Positions 37,707-47,307 of a stretch of 64,000 nucleotides of DNA are shown piece after piece. The notes below the pieces were generated by a model that was given only the letters and a program-made list of their open reading frames with translations, ran no database searches and was not told the DNA's origin. This stretch comes from Methylobacillus sp. (GTDB lineage: Bacteria > Pseudomonadota > Gammaproteobacteria > Burkholderiales > Methylophilaceae): contig JAITML010000032.1 in NCBI GenBank assembly GCA_031277395.1, positions 1-64,000 of the forward strand. Reading direction: 5' to 3'. Position 1 is the first letter of the stretch; each line of letters opens with the position of its first letter. A program made the position numbers and the translations under genes.

Positions 37707-37720
37707 GAGATATATGAACA
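37707..37720 (-). promoter_or_regulatory. Boundary motif, copy 1 (14-bp core)
   Basis: Minus-strand TGTTCATATATCTC, upstream of the tail fibre gene. The same 14 bases lie inside an 18-bp identity at 53206-53223 and 55647-55664, all in the same orientation and all between genes. It may be a phage promoter or regulator site (CATATAT is -10-like), or a recombination linker between modules. Confidence 0.45.
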
Positions 37721-37749
37721 GTTATTCCTGATGTGTGTCAGAAGGCAAC

Positions 37750-37772
37750 AAAAAACCCGGCGTGGCCGGGTT
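37750..37772 (-). terminator. Intrinsic terminator after the AAA ATPase gene
   Basis: On the minus strand AACCCGGC and GCCGGGTT arms enclose a 3-base loop and run into six Ts. It lies 10 bp after the ATPase stop and separates that gene from the tail fibre. Confidence 0.85.
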
Positions 37773-37781
37773 GCTGATGCT

Positions 37782-38981
37782 TTAATGCGGTATTTTATTT
37801 TTAGAGAACCCTTGCATGACGACGAAGGGTTGCAACAGTGGGTTTATAAATCTGAAACGATACCTCCTTGAGCCTCCAATTCGCTGTAATACCGGGCCTC
37901 TCTTTGCTCCACAAAACTCGGATAGATGTTGCGCGTAGTTAGCAATCTCCAATTGCCTTCCTAGTATTTGTCCAAGAGGCTCCCGCACATCTTGAGCCGC
38001 AAAATACCCTAACTCATCCGTCTTGGCTAAAGCGCAAGCCATTAGAACCTCCGAAAATAAATTATCTTTCCTTGGGCTGCTTGTTGCTGTATGCCATGCT
38101 GTTTTTATGGACTGCTGAGCATTGTCCAATGAGTTGGAGATTGCTTTGTCTACCACAGGGAGAGTGACGGATGTCAAATTGTTCTGCGCCATAATTTCTG
38201 CAGCATGCAATCCAAGCAGGTGTGCATAGTGAGGAAGTCCCTGAGATAACGTAACGATACGGTCCATCGCCTCTGTATCCACCGTGAAATTTAGCCGCCC
38301 CATACCCTGCTCAATAATGGCGCTAATTTCCTTTTTTGCCATGCGCGGCATGTGAATCTGAACAATTGCGCGCTCAACAGACTGATGTTCTTCAATAAGT
38401 TCTTGAACACTGTCCGCAACTCCAACCATAACTACAGTTGCAGATACGGCATGGTCGCTGAGGGTCTTTATCGTATCTGCAACCTGCCTCTTTACTTCCT
38501 GTGTAAGGCGGTCAAACTCATCAATAATTACAACAGTGATAGATCCTCCCCCAAATTGAGACAATGTCCTGCGAACACTCTCTGGGCTAAGCTGGTTTGG
38601 AACAAGATTGTCTAGTGGAAGCGCCTCGCGCTCAGTAGAGCCAATGAATCCAACAGGCAGCACGTCTCTTGCTATAACTATTTCACTGAATACTTTCCGC
38701 CACACAGAATCAAATGTATCACCTGCATCGCAATTTATTCTTGGCGCAATGATTGTATTAGATGTGCCTATAAACGAAGCCAACACATTAGCAAGCGAAG
38801 TTTTACCTACCCCTCGCTCCCCAAACAATACCGCATGCTGTCCTTTCTGCCCAATTGCCCGAATAAGACTGGTTAACTGTTCTATACGCCCGGAAAACAG
38901 GCTTTTCTCATCTATCGGTGCCGTGGGGCTAAACGCCCGTGAAATTTCCAACTGCAGCTCTAGTGGCGACAAAATGACCAA
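37782..38981 (-). CDS. AAA ATPase, independently expressed prophage cargo gene
   Basis: Up to 399 residues; the start is TTG at 38981 or, with better GGGAG spacing, TTG at 38972. An ORC/Cdc6-like or AAA_16-type ATPase: Walker A FGERGVGKTS near 52-61, Walker B VVIIDEFDRLT near 151-160, sensor-like VVMVGVADS near 185. It has a lid rich in helices and a basic C-terminal winged-helix-like part (RYRFRFINPLLQPF). No nuclease or membrane segment is seen. It is clearly AT-richer than its neighbours and has its own promoter, a palindrome at that promoter and its own terminator. It sits between virion genes, the hallmark of a lysogenic-conversion (moron) gene. A defence or superinfection-exclusion role is inference. 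Confidence 0.75.
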   Translation of the reverse strand: MVILSPLELQLEISRAFSPTAPIDEKSLFSGRIEQLTSLIRAIGQKGQHAVLFGERGVGKTSLANVLASFIGTSNTIIAPRINCDAGDTFDSVWRKVFSEIVIARDVLPVGFIGSTEREALPLDNLVPNQLSPESVRRTLSQFGGGSITVVIIDEFDRLTQEVKRQVADTIKTLSDHAVSATVVMVGVADSVQELIEEHQSVERAIVQIHMPRMAKKEISAIIEQGMGRLNFTVDTEAMDRIVTLSQGLPHYAHLLGLHAAEIMAQNNLTSVTLPVVDKAISNSLDNAQQSIKTAWHTATSSPRKDNLFSEVLMACALAKTDELGYFAAQDVREPLGQILGRQLEIANYAQHLSEFCGAKRGPVLQRIGGSRRYRFRFINPLLQPFVVMQGFSKNKIPH

Positions 38982-38986
38982 CTCCC

Positions 38987-39010
38987 AATCTTACTTGACC
39001 AAGTAAGATT
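38987..39010. promoter_or_regulatory. Palindromic operator over the ATPase promoter
   Basis: Perfect 10-bp arms AATCTTACTT and AAGTAAGATT around a 4-bp spacer. It overlaps the -10 element (39006-39011) and the expected transcription start of the AAA ATPase gene, so it is well placed for a dimeric repressor. The binding protein is not identified. Confidence 0.65.
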
Positions 39011-39033
39011 AACACTTGGGAAAATTTAGTCAA
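39006..39033 (-). promoter_or_regulatory. Promoter of the AAA ATPase gene
   Basis: On the minus strand TTGACT (39028-39033) and TAATCT (39006-39011) are separated by 16 bp. The predicted start near 38999 leaves a leader of about 20-27 nt. It lies in the 65-bp gap after the large virion protein gene. Confidence 0.55.
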
Positions 39034-39046
39034 TACTTGCCCATTA

Positions 39047-41467
39047 TCACAACCTCGGCGCTCTCTCCGGCAGCGTTTCTCCCGGCTGCCACCAATACTC
39101 CTGTTCCCAATCGGTATAAGCCCGTTCCCGTATCCGATCCAGATATCCGGGAGAAAGGTATTCCTGAATGTCTTGTAGTACAGCGTGATCTATCACCGCC
39201 TTCGCGTACCACAGGTTGATAAACGGCAGGTGTGACTTGGCAAACTGAAACCCTTCCGCGCCGATATGCGTATCCTCGCCGCTGGCTGCCTGATGCGCGT
39301 TGCCAACGGTCAGGTTATACATGTCCTCCAAATCTCCCGCCACCGGCCCCATCAATGTCGCAATAAAGCTGTTCCCAAAACGATTCTGGTTGGAAAACAG
39401 AAAATCCCCGAATATCCCACCACCACCACCTTGAGAAAAAGCTGCCAGCCAGAACTTGAAACTATCCATGTCGCGCGGGTCTTTACCATCGCGCAAATCC
39501 TTGAGTTGCAGCGCAAGCGCACCAAAGACCGTCAAACTTGTTATCAGCGAAGCGCCATAACCTACAGCAGAAACCCTGCCTCCGCTGTTCCATGTATCCG
39601 CCATGCGCCCCCAATGACGTGAAATCATCGCCATCGGAAAACCCTTGAACAGCATGGCAGATCGCAAAAGTTCACCCTCAATGGAACCCTTCTGCGTCCC
39701 GCGTGTTGCCGCTGCCCGTGTCTGCAAATCCTGATTCAATGACGCATATTCGGATTCGTCCACGATAGCGCCAAGCAACTTTGAAACGGCACGGTTTTGA
39801 TCGCGCAATGTCAAACCAGCGGCGGCAAGATCAGTCTCGGAAAGGTTGCGTAACGCCTGCACCGTCAGCATATCGCTACCATTCCAGCTTTCAGGGGTCG
39901 CTAATTTCCACACCTTGAAATCTGTTTCGGTTACGCCCTGCCGCATCAGCCTTGCACGGTCACTCTCATGCAACGCCGACCATTCCCCGCGCGACATCTT
40001 TCCAAGCGCACCCATCATCGTCACGGAAAACCCGCGCCGTATCGCATTTGTCCACGCCTCCAACAAGCTTGCCTTCATCGTCGCGTTGGATAGTTTTGCT
40101 GTCCAGCCCCTTCCGATATTCCCCTCCGCCCAGCGGTTCATATCGCTCATTACAGATTCCGCCACCAATCCCGCTCGATTCGCATATTCCCGCGTATTGC
40201 CGCCAAACGCCCGAATCAGATTTGTCAGCGTTTCGCCGAACCCCAACCGGTTGTATTTTGCAGTAACAAAATAGGTTGGGATGTCGGTAATGCTTGAAAG
40301 AAACGCCGAACCCAACTTGCCGAATACCTCAATATTACGCACCCCCTGCGCGACTTCCGCCAGCTTTGGGTTGGAAATGCTTGCCGTGTGTCCGTTCAGT
40401 ACATCCCACATATTGTTTGTACTCACCGCCCACGGGCCGACAAGATCATATCCACCTATTTTTCGCGCTGTATCGTGCAAAAACCGGAACTGCGCTTCCG
40501 GGTTGGGGCCGAACTCCTCCACGAGAGCAATGTCCTTCGCCATTCTCGCAACGTGTGATTGCATGGCTGACAAAACGCCGCCCCGTCCATAGCTTGTCAT
40601 ATACGTCAGGTACGCCTCAGCATCCTTGAAATGGATGAAGCGGGCTTTGCTCCCCCGGTCGGCGCGTATCCCGACCTCTGGAACACCCGGTTCCAGCTTG
40701 TTCAATCCGCCCGTGGTGATGGTTTCCCACACGCTTTCCAGTACGAAAGTCATCTGCGCGTCGTCCAGCCGGTTCCCGAAATCATCAACGTAACGACTAC
40801 GATCCAGCTTTGGCAATATGTCTTTAACCCACTGCTCCTGTCCCGCGCGCAACACACGCAAATCATCGTGCGGCTGCGGAATATGGCTGTAATTCAATTC
40901 GCCAATATCCCCGCCCGCCGCATTAAACCGTTGGCGCAACGCCTCATTGGTTTCAAGCCACGCTTTAGCCCCCTTCGCGGCCTCCTTATTCCCGGTCTGC
41001 TCGCCAAAAATCTCCCGCACCAAAGCCGCCGCTTGGTCGGCGCGCTCCATTACACCAAGCCATTTTGGATGAACGGCATCGAGCGCATCAATCAACCCGC
41101 TGAAATACTCATTCGTCACCCCCTTGGCGTACCGGCTCGCATCGTCCAACACTTTGGAAACCGCCTTGAATGGCCTGTTTCCCTCTGCAACCAACGTCTG
41201 ATAGCGATTCATTACCTTGTCATGTGCCACGATGGTCAACGCTGTCCGCTGCTTGGCTTTGGATGCTTCACGCAGCAACTGTTGCGCCGCGCCTGCCGCC
41301 CCCGCGTGGAGCCTGTCGGCCTCCGTCATGCTGCGCCACGCTTCCGGGTCTAGCCTCGCGCGCTCCGTCATGGCGCGACGTACACGGCTTTCTATAGCGA
41401 CCGCTTCCTCTTGGGTAATGTTGCGCCCAATCGCTTGGGCGACGGCTTCCATGCATTCCGCTCTCAT
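39047..41467 (-). CDS. Large internal virion protein
   Basis: 806 residues from the ATG at 41467, with GAGGA upstream and a 4-nt overlap with the previous stop; an earlier start at 41488 is less likely. Mostly helical. Segments such as RERAFVEES-like helices at the N-terminus, NYSHIPQPHDDLR, and GGGGGIFGDFLFSNQNRFGNSF near the C-terminus are seen in large podovirus proteins placed after the tail-tube genes. By position it is the counterpart of T7 gp16-type ejection proteins. A hydrophobic stretch (VGYGASLITSLTVFGALAL, about residue 670) might cross a membrane. No lytic domain is visible here; that lies in the protein at 43649-46642. Confidence 0.65.
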   Translation of the reverse strand: MRAECMEAVAQAIGRNITQEEAVAIESRVRRAMTERARLDPEAWRSMTEADRLHAGAAGAAQQLLREASKAKQRTALTIVAHDKVMNRYQTLVAEGNRPFKAVSKVLDDASRYAKGVTNEYFSGLIDALDAVHPKWLGVMERADQAAALVREIFGEQTGNKEAAKGAKAWLETNEALRQRFNAAGGDIGELNYSHIPQPHDDLRVLRAGQEQWVKDILPKLDRSRYVDDFGNRLDDAQMTFVLESVWETITTGGLNKLEPGVPEVGIRADRGSKARFIHFKDAEAYLTYMTSYGRGGVLSAMQSHVARMAKDIALVEEFGPNPEAQFRFLHDTARKIGGYDLVGPWAVSTNNMWDVLNGHTASISNPKLAEVAQGVRNIEVFGKLGSAFLSSITDIPTYFVTAKYNRLGFGETLTNLIRAFGGNTREYANRAGLVAESVMSDMNRWAEGNIGRGWTAKLSNATMKASLLEAWTNAIRRGFSVTMMGALGKMSRGEWSALHESDRARLMRQGVTETDFKVWKLATPESWNGSDMLTVQALRNLSETDLAAAGLTLRDQNRAVSKLLGAIVDESEYASLNQDLQTRAAATRGTQKGSIEGELLRSAMLFKGFPMAMISRHWGRMADTWNSGGRVSAVGYGASLITSLTVFGALALQLKDLRDGKDPRDMDSFKFWLAAFSQGGGGGIFGDFLFSNQNRFGNSFIATLMGPVAGDLEDMYNLTVGNAHQAASGEDTHIGAEGFQFAKSHLPFINLWYAKAVIDHAVLQDIQEYLSPGYLDRIRERAYTDWEQEYWWQPGETLPERAPRL

Positions 41468-43656
41468 TCTGGATTCCTCAAAGAACAATTAACTGCTGCA
41501 TCAAAGGCAGCAGCATCTTTCTGTGTGGCCGCCTCAACCTCGGCTGCTCGCTGCATCAAGTCAGCGGCACGGGCATACACAGGTTTTCCATCCGCACCAA
41601 GCTCGCCGGTCGGTATCATTGCATCGGGGTTGCTCGCGGCCACTTCCATTGCGCGGGCTTGCTCCGGAGTTTCCGGCTTGAAGTCGGATAAGGGTTGTGT
41701 GTCGCGCCTCAAAAGGCCGGATACCGCATCAATGACCTTGCCAAAAAGGGTATTTTGTGATACGCTTTGATTGGAGGTGTTACTTATGTCTGATCGACCT
41801 GTTGCGTTGCCTACGTTCTCAGCCAAAGCATCGTTTGGTGTAATGGATAACGGATCATTAGCTTGGGATGATGACCACATCACACGGCTTTGGCCTTCTG
41901 GAGAGAGGATTTCCGGCGTGTTGTTTAATAACGAAGCCAATTTCATCTCGCGTGACGAATTTATGCGCCGCATCGCCTTGTCCCAAGCGGCCTGATGTAT
42001 TTCTATCTGTGACGCATTAAGCTTATCTAAACGCGCCTGCTCGTCTGCGGTCGGTATGCGGTTTTCAGAATCAATCTTTCTTCTCAATTCAGACCACTTT
42101 TCATACAGCGGAGCTGTCTTTTTCTTGGCTTCCAGCATTTCCGGAAAGTTAATTTGCACTTCTGCTTTGCCGCCATTCACATGAAACACTAAATTGATGT
42201 CTCTGTAACCACTTGCAGATGCGGAACTATCAGGATGAAGTCTGTCTTTTATCGGACTAATCTCTGCTCCAAACTTCTCGCGCAGCAAGACGACGACAGC
42301 CTGCGCTTCCTCGTAATTTCTCACCTCTATCGCACCACGCAGAATATCTTTTATTTCAGACGTGATGCCTTTGTAGTCACCAACCAACTTATCTACTGTC
42401 CGAGATACAAACTTAATTGCCGGAACAATCGCGCGCGCGCCTATCCGTTCGGCAATCTCATTCAAGGCATAGGAAAATGCAGGGTGCGTTTGTTCCGCAT
42501 GTTCAAAGAGCGGGGATAGACCAGCCCGCTGTTCCTCCGTCAGTCTTTGGTCTGCCGCCAACGCCCTCGGCCAATGCTCCATCACCGGCAAGGCGTTTTG
42601 TTCCTCCATCCGGTCAAGAATGCTTTGTGCCTTCCCTACGACGATCTGCGGGTCAGCATCCACAGTTGTTGCCACGCTCACCGGCTCACCGTCATCCAGT
42701 TGCTGACGGGCTAAATCCTGCGCGTCTCTCCCTGCGTCAAGTGCTTGTATATCGCCCTTGGGAACCAGCAAATCATCGTTTCTGGTCAGCAGTTCATTCA
42801 CCGTCAGCGTAGCGGCAAGTTCATCAGGCGTAATCTTGGGCGCTTGGGGTTCTCTTGGCCGCCCCGCACCATGAAACAACGCGCCAGCACCCGCAGAAAC
42901 AATCGTGGAAATCGCCAGATTCATGGGGTCAAGCGGCTGGTACTGCGCTGCTATCTCGTCATACCCCGCCCCTTGCAAGATCAATTTGGTACTGGCCGGG
43001 TCGATAATTCCCCCGCCAAAACCGATCACTCCGCCCCATCCTGCGCTTGCCAAACGTGTCGCTCCAACCGCAGGGGGAATCGCCATCAACCCCGTATTGA
43101 TAATCCCCGTGCTAATACCGACTTCTGTTGCTGTTGTCGGATCAACGCCCTCGGCGATCAGCCTGTCCCGCTCATTCACCCCAACATCCGTACCGAACAA
43201 AGCCGCGCCCGCCACCGGCCCCGCCGCGCCCATATAGGCCACACCCTTCCCCAGGGTCGAACCCAAGCCAAATACCATATTGGAAGCGTAGCCTGTCGTC
43301 AGCGGGTCGGGACGGCTCTTCTCTGCGATACTACGCGCACCCGCCCCAATCTCACCAATACGCCCATGCAAGGCATCGGAAAATTCATTGAAATCCGCAT
43401 AAGGGTTCTCGCCGGAAAGCTGCTCACTCGCCCATCCCGCCGCTTTCATGGGGGATTCATACATGGAAACCGTCCAATCCAGCATGTGAGAGAAAGCGTT
43501 TACGCCTTCCGCCACGGTATAGGGGAAAATATCCCCCAAAGCATCCCCAAACCCACTCCACGCAGGAGGCGCATCCGGCGCGCCACGGGGAGCATTAAGC
43601 ATCCCCACCAAGTTAGCTTGTGTTTCGTCAGGGAACAGACCGGCAAAATTACCCAT
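41464..43656 (-). CDS. Internal virion protein with RelA/SpoT-like domain
   Basis: 730 residues from the ATG at 43656 (MGNFAGLFPDETQAN), which overlaps the previous gene by 8 bp. Residues about 125-260 are glycine- and alanine-rich with amphipathic, membrane-active character. Residues about 394-530 resemble a RelA/SpoT-type nucleotidyltransferase: SEIKDILRGAIEV (436-445), then SPIKDRLHPD (467-476), GYRDINLVFHV (483-493) and AEVQINFPEM (498-507). This reproduces the family order of KD...R, a basic-D-R strand, GYR and E-x-Q-I. The C-terminal 200 residues look disordered. By position it is an ejected core protein. It might make or use alarmone-like nucleotides in the infected cell; activity is inferred. 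Confidence 0.65.
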   Translation of the reverse strand: MGNFAGLFPDETQANLVGMLNAPRGAPDAPPAWSGFGDALGDIFPYTVAEGVNAFSHMLDWTVSMYESPMKAAGWASEQLSGENPYADFNEFSDALHGRIGEIGAGARSIAEKSRPDPLTTGYASNMVFGLGSTLGKGVAYMGAAGPVAGAALFGTDVGVNERDRLIAEGVDPTTATEVGISTGIINTGLMAIPPAVGATRLASAGWGGVIGFGGGIIDPASTKLILQGAGYDEIAAQYQPLDPMNLAISTIVSAGAGALFHGAGRPREPQAPKITPDELAATLTVNELLTRNDDLLVPKGDIQALDAGRDAQDLARQQLDDGEPVSVATTVDADPQIVVGKAQSILDRMEEQNALPVMEHWPRALAADQRLTEEQRAGLSPLFEHAEQTHPAFSYALNEIAERIGARAIVPAIKFVSRTVDKLVGDYKGITSEIKDILRGAIEVRNYEEAQAVVVLLREKFGAEISPIKDRLHPDSSASASGYRDINLVFHVNGGKAEVQINFPEMLEAKKKTAPLYEKWSELRRKIDSENRIPTADEQARLDKLNASQIEIHQAAWDKAMRRINSSREMKLASLLNNTPEILSPEGQSRVMWSSSQANDPLSITPNDALAENVGNATGRSDISNTSNQSVSQNTLFGKVIDAVSGLLRRDTQPLSDFKPETPEQARAMEVAASNPDAMIPTGELGADGKPVYARAADLMQRAAEVEAATQKDAAAFDAAVNCSLRNPE

Positions 43657-46642
43657 TATTCCCCCATTTACGGGGGTCGCCCCAACGCAGCACATTACGG
43701 CCAATATCAAGCACTAACGGCGCGCCATCCTCGTAAACCACAGGCGCACCGCCTGAAAACACATAGTAGTAATCCCCAATCGCCATCAACTTCGCGCCTG
43801 ACAGCATCTTCGCAAGCTGCGCGCCCTTGACCTCGGTATTGCCAACAATAAAAGTCCTGTTCGGGGCATCGTAATTGGGTGAATTGACATTTCCGCCGCG
43901 CGACAACTCCCCGCTGATGTCGGCAATCCGATCCTTGAATTGACTTACACTCATCCCGCGCGGAAGCAAGGTATTCCTGCCATTGATATTCGCAATTCCG
44001 CCAGTCGCAATCCGAACGGCATCATCTATCCCCCCGCCCCCATCTGCTGCCAGCTTGCCGTAAATGCCAAAGGCCGCCTCTGCTGCGACTTCACGCTCTT
44101 TTGGATCGGGGTAAGCATCAAGCAACCGCCTGTTGATCTGCGCCATGGTTCCCGTGACCTCGGCATCCTTGATATTCACACGCTTTTCTGCAATCGCCTG
44201 CTTTCCTTCAAGGTACATTTGCGCCGGATTGCCTTCATTTGTCGGCATTCCGTTCCATGTTTTATTCTGCGCTGTCAGCGATCCGGCAACAGCAAGCAAC
44301 AAGTCTTTATCCTTCAACTGTGCAGAAAGCGAAGCTATTCCGGCACCCGTTTTTTCATAAACCAACCCAAGCAAACGCGCTTGGTCAGCCGGTTGCAATG
44401 CTGCAAGATACGCCCCAAAGCTCTCCGCCTCGGCTTGCGTGAATACAGCTTGCCGCGTCCTGAAATCTGCGGAATATTGACCCACCGCGTTACCACGCGC
44501 GGCAAGCTGTTCAGAAAATTTCGCCTCATCCGCCCAATTGGTGAATGGCTCTATCCCGTACTTGGGCGCGCGCAAGGCATATTTCACCGGGTCTTTGACG
44601 CGATCTTCCAATAAGGTTCCAGCCGCTGACTTGAATTTCTCGTAATTCCCCAACTGATCGGCATAATCAGGTGCTCCCACTTGCGGAACCTCACTCGTCA
44701 AAACATTTTGAATATCATCAACTGACATGGTGTCCAGATTTCCCAGCTTCTGACCCAACGCCGTATTGTTATTGATCTCGCGATACTTCGCGTCCCCTAC
44801 CGTATCCCCATAAACGCGGCGCAAATCCTCCCGGCTCGGCATATTCGTTACCTTACCGGTCGAAACCGCTTCTGCATTGGCGTTCTGCACCAGCAAATTC
44901 ATGGCGGCGCGCTCATCATCCGTTGCTTTGACGCGCTGCGTTTCTGCGAGCTGATAAATCTTCTGTCGTTGTGCGGGCGACATGTTATCCAGAAGATCAA
45001 TTCCGGTTTTTTCACTCGGCTCCGGCCAGCGTGAAGCTTTTGTCGCCACGCCGGATTCTGCAAACACGCTCTTTCCTTCGGCAATACGGTTCTTGGCATG
45101 ATCGACCGCCTTCTGGATAATTGAATCAGGAATTTTTGACGGGTCGCTAACATCATTGTTCAGCAACCAGTCCCGCTCCTGTTTCGTGAGTGTTGGGACT
45201 AGCGTTGGTATATCCATTTCCTTACCGTTAATAGTCACACCAACACTAATCTCGGTGGAAATGCCACCATCCGCCCGCTTAAGTTCGCCAAGAAATCCAC
45301 TTCCCTTAGACGATCCGTCTGGGCGCAAGCCATAACTCTGAATCCCAAGCTCTTTACGTCCGGCCTCAACATACTCCCGCGTTTCTTTACGAGCCTGCGG
45401 GCTGCGTTCATCATTATTCAATTGCCAGAACCAGTCTGCTTGCGGGGTTCCCGGCTCCGCTTTCCCGGCCTTCTCTACTGCCCGATCAACATAATTGTTT
45501 TTTTCTGCCGTGCCGGAGTTATACGCAGCCAATGCTTTTGAAACATCGCCGCCATACTTCTCGGTCAGTTTCCCCAACAACTCACGCCCAACGCGGTTAT
45601 ATTCCTCCGGGGTTTTTGACTGCGCCGGAAGTATTCCATATCCAGGATTCTTCGCCGTTGGCGGAATCACCTGCATTCCAAACAGCGCGCCTTTATTCGA
45701 CTTAATCGGCTTCCCGGTTTTCTTGTCATAGTCCCGTCCGCCGCTCTCTTGCTTGTGGACAAAAGCCTCGATATCGCCCTGACTGACAGCAGGTGTTGCT
45801 TCTTCCTTTCTCAAGGACTGTACAACCTGACTACTCGCGATCAAAGGAGACGATTGTGCAAATAAACCGTTATCCAGCTTTTCACGCATATCAGGCGAAA
45901 TGGCCTCTTTCCACTTCTGGAAGCTTGCGTAAGCCGCCACCTCGTCCACCTGCGCCCATGCCTGATACCTTGTTGCATAAACATTGTCCCGCGCTGCCGC
46001 CCCAACCAAACCCTCCGCCTCTTTATTACCTTCTCCGAAGTTGTTCCGGTATTTATCTATGGCCGCAGTCTCTGCGGCATTGGCAGACTGCTCCACGGCT
46101 GCATCGTCGTTATAGAGTTTCCCCGCTCTATCATTGGCAACCCCCATTTGCGTGTCGTAAGTGTGGTTCTGGTAAGTAAGGGCTTCGTTTGCCACATGCG
46201 CTGAAATATTGGCGTACATCCCCGACTTGACCCGTGCAGCCACTTCCGCAAATGCCGCGCGTTGCCTGTCATTGCCCAGCGTTCCTGCAATGCTTTGAGC
46301 GCCTTCGTTAATCTTGTTGACGTAGTAATCAGGCAAGTATTCACCATCCACCCCATCCATCGCAGCCTTGCCTTTAAGCTGACCCGCCGACACCTTCAAA
46401 TCCGTATCCAGCTTCATCAACTGCGTGGTCGCATCGGCAATGCGCGCGTTATTCATCGTCTCCTGTTCTTCAAGCGCAATCTTCCCAATGCCCAACCCGA
46501 ACCCTTCCGCCGCCCTGCCCATTTCCACGGACTGATCTGCGGCGTAATTGTGGAAGTTGGGCAGGTTGAGCCGTGCTTGCGGAAGCGTGTTCGGCATGAC
46601 CTGATAATTGTCGTACACCGGAATTTGTATCCCTCTCGCCAT
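43649..46642 (-). CDS. Internal virion protein with lytic transglycosylase domain
   Basis: 997 residues from the ATG at 46642, with GAGAGGG upstream. A soluble lytic transglycosylase (SLT-like) domain lies at about 290-390, with catalytic Glu299 in VHKQESGGRD, followed by GALFGMQVIPPTAKNPGYGI and the KALAAYNSGTAEKNNYVDRA segment. The rest is long and helical (N-terminal 280 residues; C-terminal 500), as in ejection proteins that form a channel. The domain would open a local hole in peptidoglycan during DNA entry. It is first of the two largest internal proteins after the gp14-like gene. Confidence 0.8.
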   Translation of the reverse strand: MARGIQIPVYDNYQVMPNTLPQARLNLPNFHNYAADQSVEMGRAAEGFGLGIGKIALEEQETMNNARIADATTQLMKLDTDLKVSAGQLKGKAAMDGVDGEYLPDYYVNKINEGAQSIAGTLGNDRQRAAFAEVAARVKSGMYANISAHVANEALTYQNHTYDTQMGVANDRAGKLYNDDAAVEQSANAAETAAIDKYRNNFGEGNKEAEGLVGAAARDNVYATRYQAWAQVDEVAAYASFQKWKEAISPDMREKLDNGLFAQSSPLIASSQVVQSLRKEEATPAVSQGDIEAFVHKQESGGRDYDKKTGKPIKSNKGALFGMQVIPPTAKNPGYGILPAQSKTPEEYNRVGRELLGKLTEKYGGDVSKALAAYNSGTAEKNNYVDRAVEKAGKAEPGTPQADWFWQLNNDERSPQARKETREYVEAGRKELGIQSYGLRPDGSSKGSGFLGELKRADGGISTEISVGVTINGKEMDIPTLVPTLTKQERDWLLNNDVSDPSKIPDSIIQKAVDHAKNRIAEGKSVFAESGVATKASRWPEPSEKTGIDLLDNMSPAQRQKIYQLAETQRVKATDDERAAMNLLVQNANAEAVSTGKVTNMPSREDLRRVYGDTVGDAKYREINNNTALGQKLGNLDTMSVDDIQNVLTSEVPQVGAPDYADQLGNYEKFKSAAGTLLEDRVKDPVKYALRAPKYGIEPFTNWADEAKFSEQLAARGNAVGQYSADFRTRQAVFTQAEAESFGAYLAALQPADQARLLGLVYEKTGAGIASLSAQLKDKDLLLAVAGSLTAQNKTWNGMPTNEGNPAQMYLEGKQAIAEKRVNIKDAEVTGTMAQINRRLLDAYPDPKEREVAAEAAFGIYGKLAADGGGGIDDAVRIATGGIANINGRNTLLPRGMSVSQFKDRIADISGELSRGGNVNSPNYDAPNRTFIVGNTEVKGAQLAKMLSGAKLMAIGDYYYVFSGGAPVVYEDGAPLVLDIGRNVLRWGDPRKWGNNG

Positions 46643-46644
46643 GA

Positions 46645-47307
46645 TTAAAACCCTCTCACTCCCCACCAACCGCGTGTCGCCCCCATGGATTCAATCTCAT
46701 CAGGAATGCGCGGTATAGGCATCCCCTGACCTTTCACCGCACCTGTCATTCCACCCGTGCTGTGGCCGCTTGGCTTGTCCCACGCGCCCGATTTATTAAA
46801 GCTGTACCAGCTCCCCGCCACCCTGCCCGCACTCCCGAGAATCGAACTGAACATGGCTTTGGAAGGGCTGATACCTTTTGCTGTCGCGCGCGCCATCAAT
46901 GCCTGATTCCGATAGTCCACCGCTTGGGTTCGGTAACCCCATGCGTTTTTTACGGCGTTGGCATGGAGCGTGTTCTTGTCGATCTCCTTCATAATGTCGG
47001 TGGTAGCCTGCGTTTCAGCGGCACTCCCCACCTTGAGATCAACCCCCGCCGCAGCCAGATTCGCCCGCTGACGCGACTTGATATGCCCTGCCTCCATGGT
47101 CTGTTGCGCGATCTGTGCGGCTCCCTGAGCCAAAGCCGTCTCGGCTCCGATCTCCGCAATCTTCGCATTCGTCTCCGCAATCGCGGCCTGTGCTTTCAGG
47201 TTGACCTTCTCACTGGCCGCGCCGTAATAGGCTCCTGCCGCCCCTTGAATGCCGCCGAATATCTGGCTGCCCAATGAAATATTCGCAAGTAATGCTGGTG
47301 ATGCCAT
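46645..47307 (-). CDS. Small internal virion protein (gp14-like)
   Basis: 220 residues. The N-terminus has an alanine/glycine-rich hydrophobic segment (LGSQIFGGIQGAAGAYYGA), then a long alanine-rich helix (AQAAIAETNAKIAEIGAETALAQGAAQIA) and a basic C-terminal half. Such proteins follow the tail-tube genes in T7- and BPP-1-like podoviruses and enter the outer membrane during ejection. Identity is by position and composition. Confidence 0.65.
   Translation of the reverse strand: MASPALLANISLGSQIFGGIQGAAGAYYGAASEKVNLKAQAAIAETNAKIAEIGAETALAQGAAQIAQQTMEAGHIKSRQRANLAAAGVDLKVGSAAETQATTDIMKEIDKNTLHANAVKNAWGYRTQAVDYRNQALMARATAKGISPSKAMFSSILGSAGRVAGSWYSFNKSGAWDKPSGHSTGGMTGAVKGQGMPIPRIPDEIESMGATRGWWGVRGF

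Noticed and set aside
41771..41995. Plus-strand 74-codon frame inside the RelA/SpoT-like virion gene
   Set aside because: No ribosome site or family match; the minus-strand gene is continuous through it.
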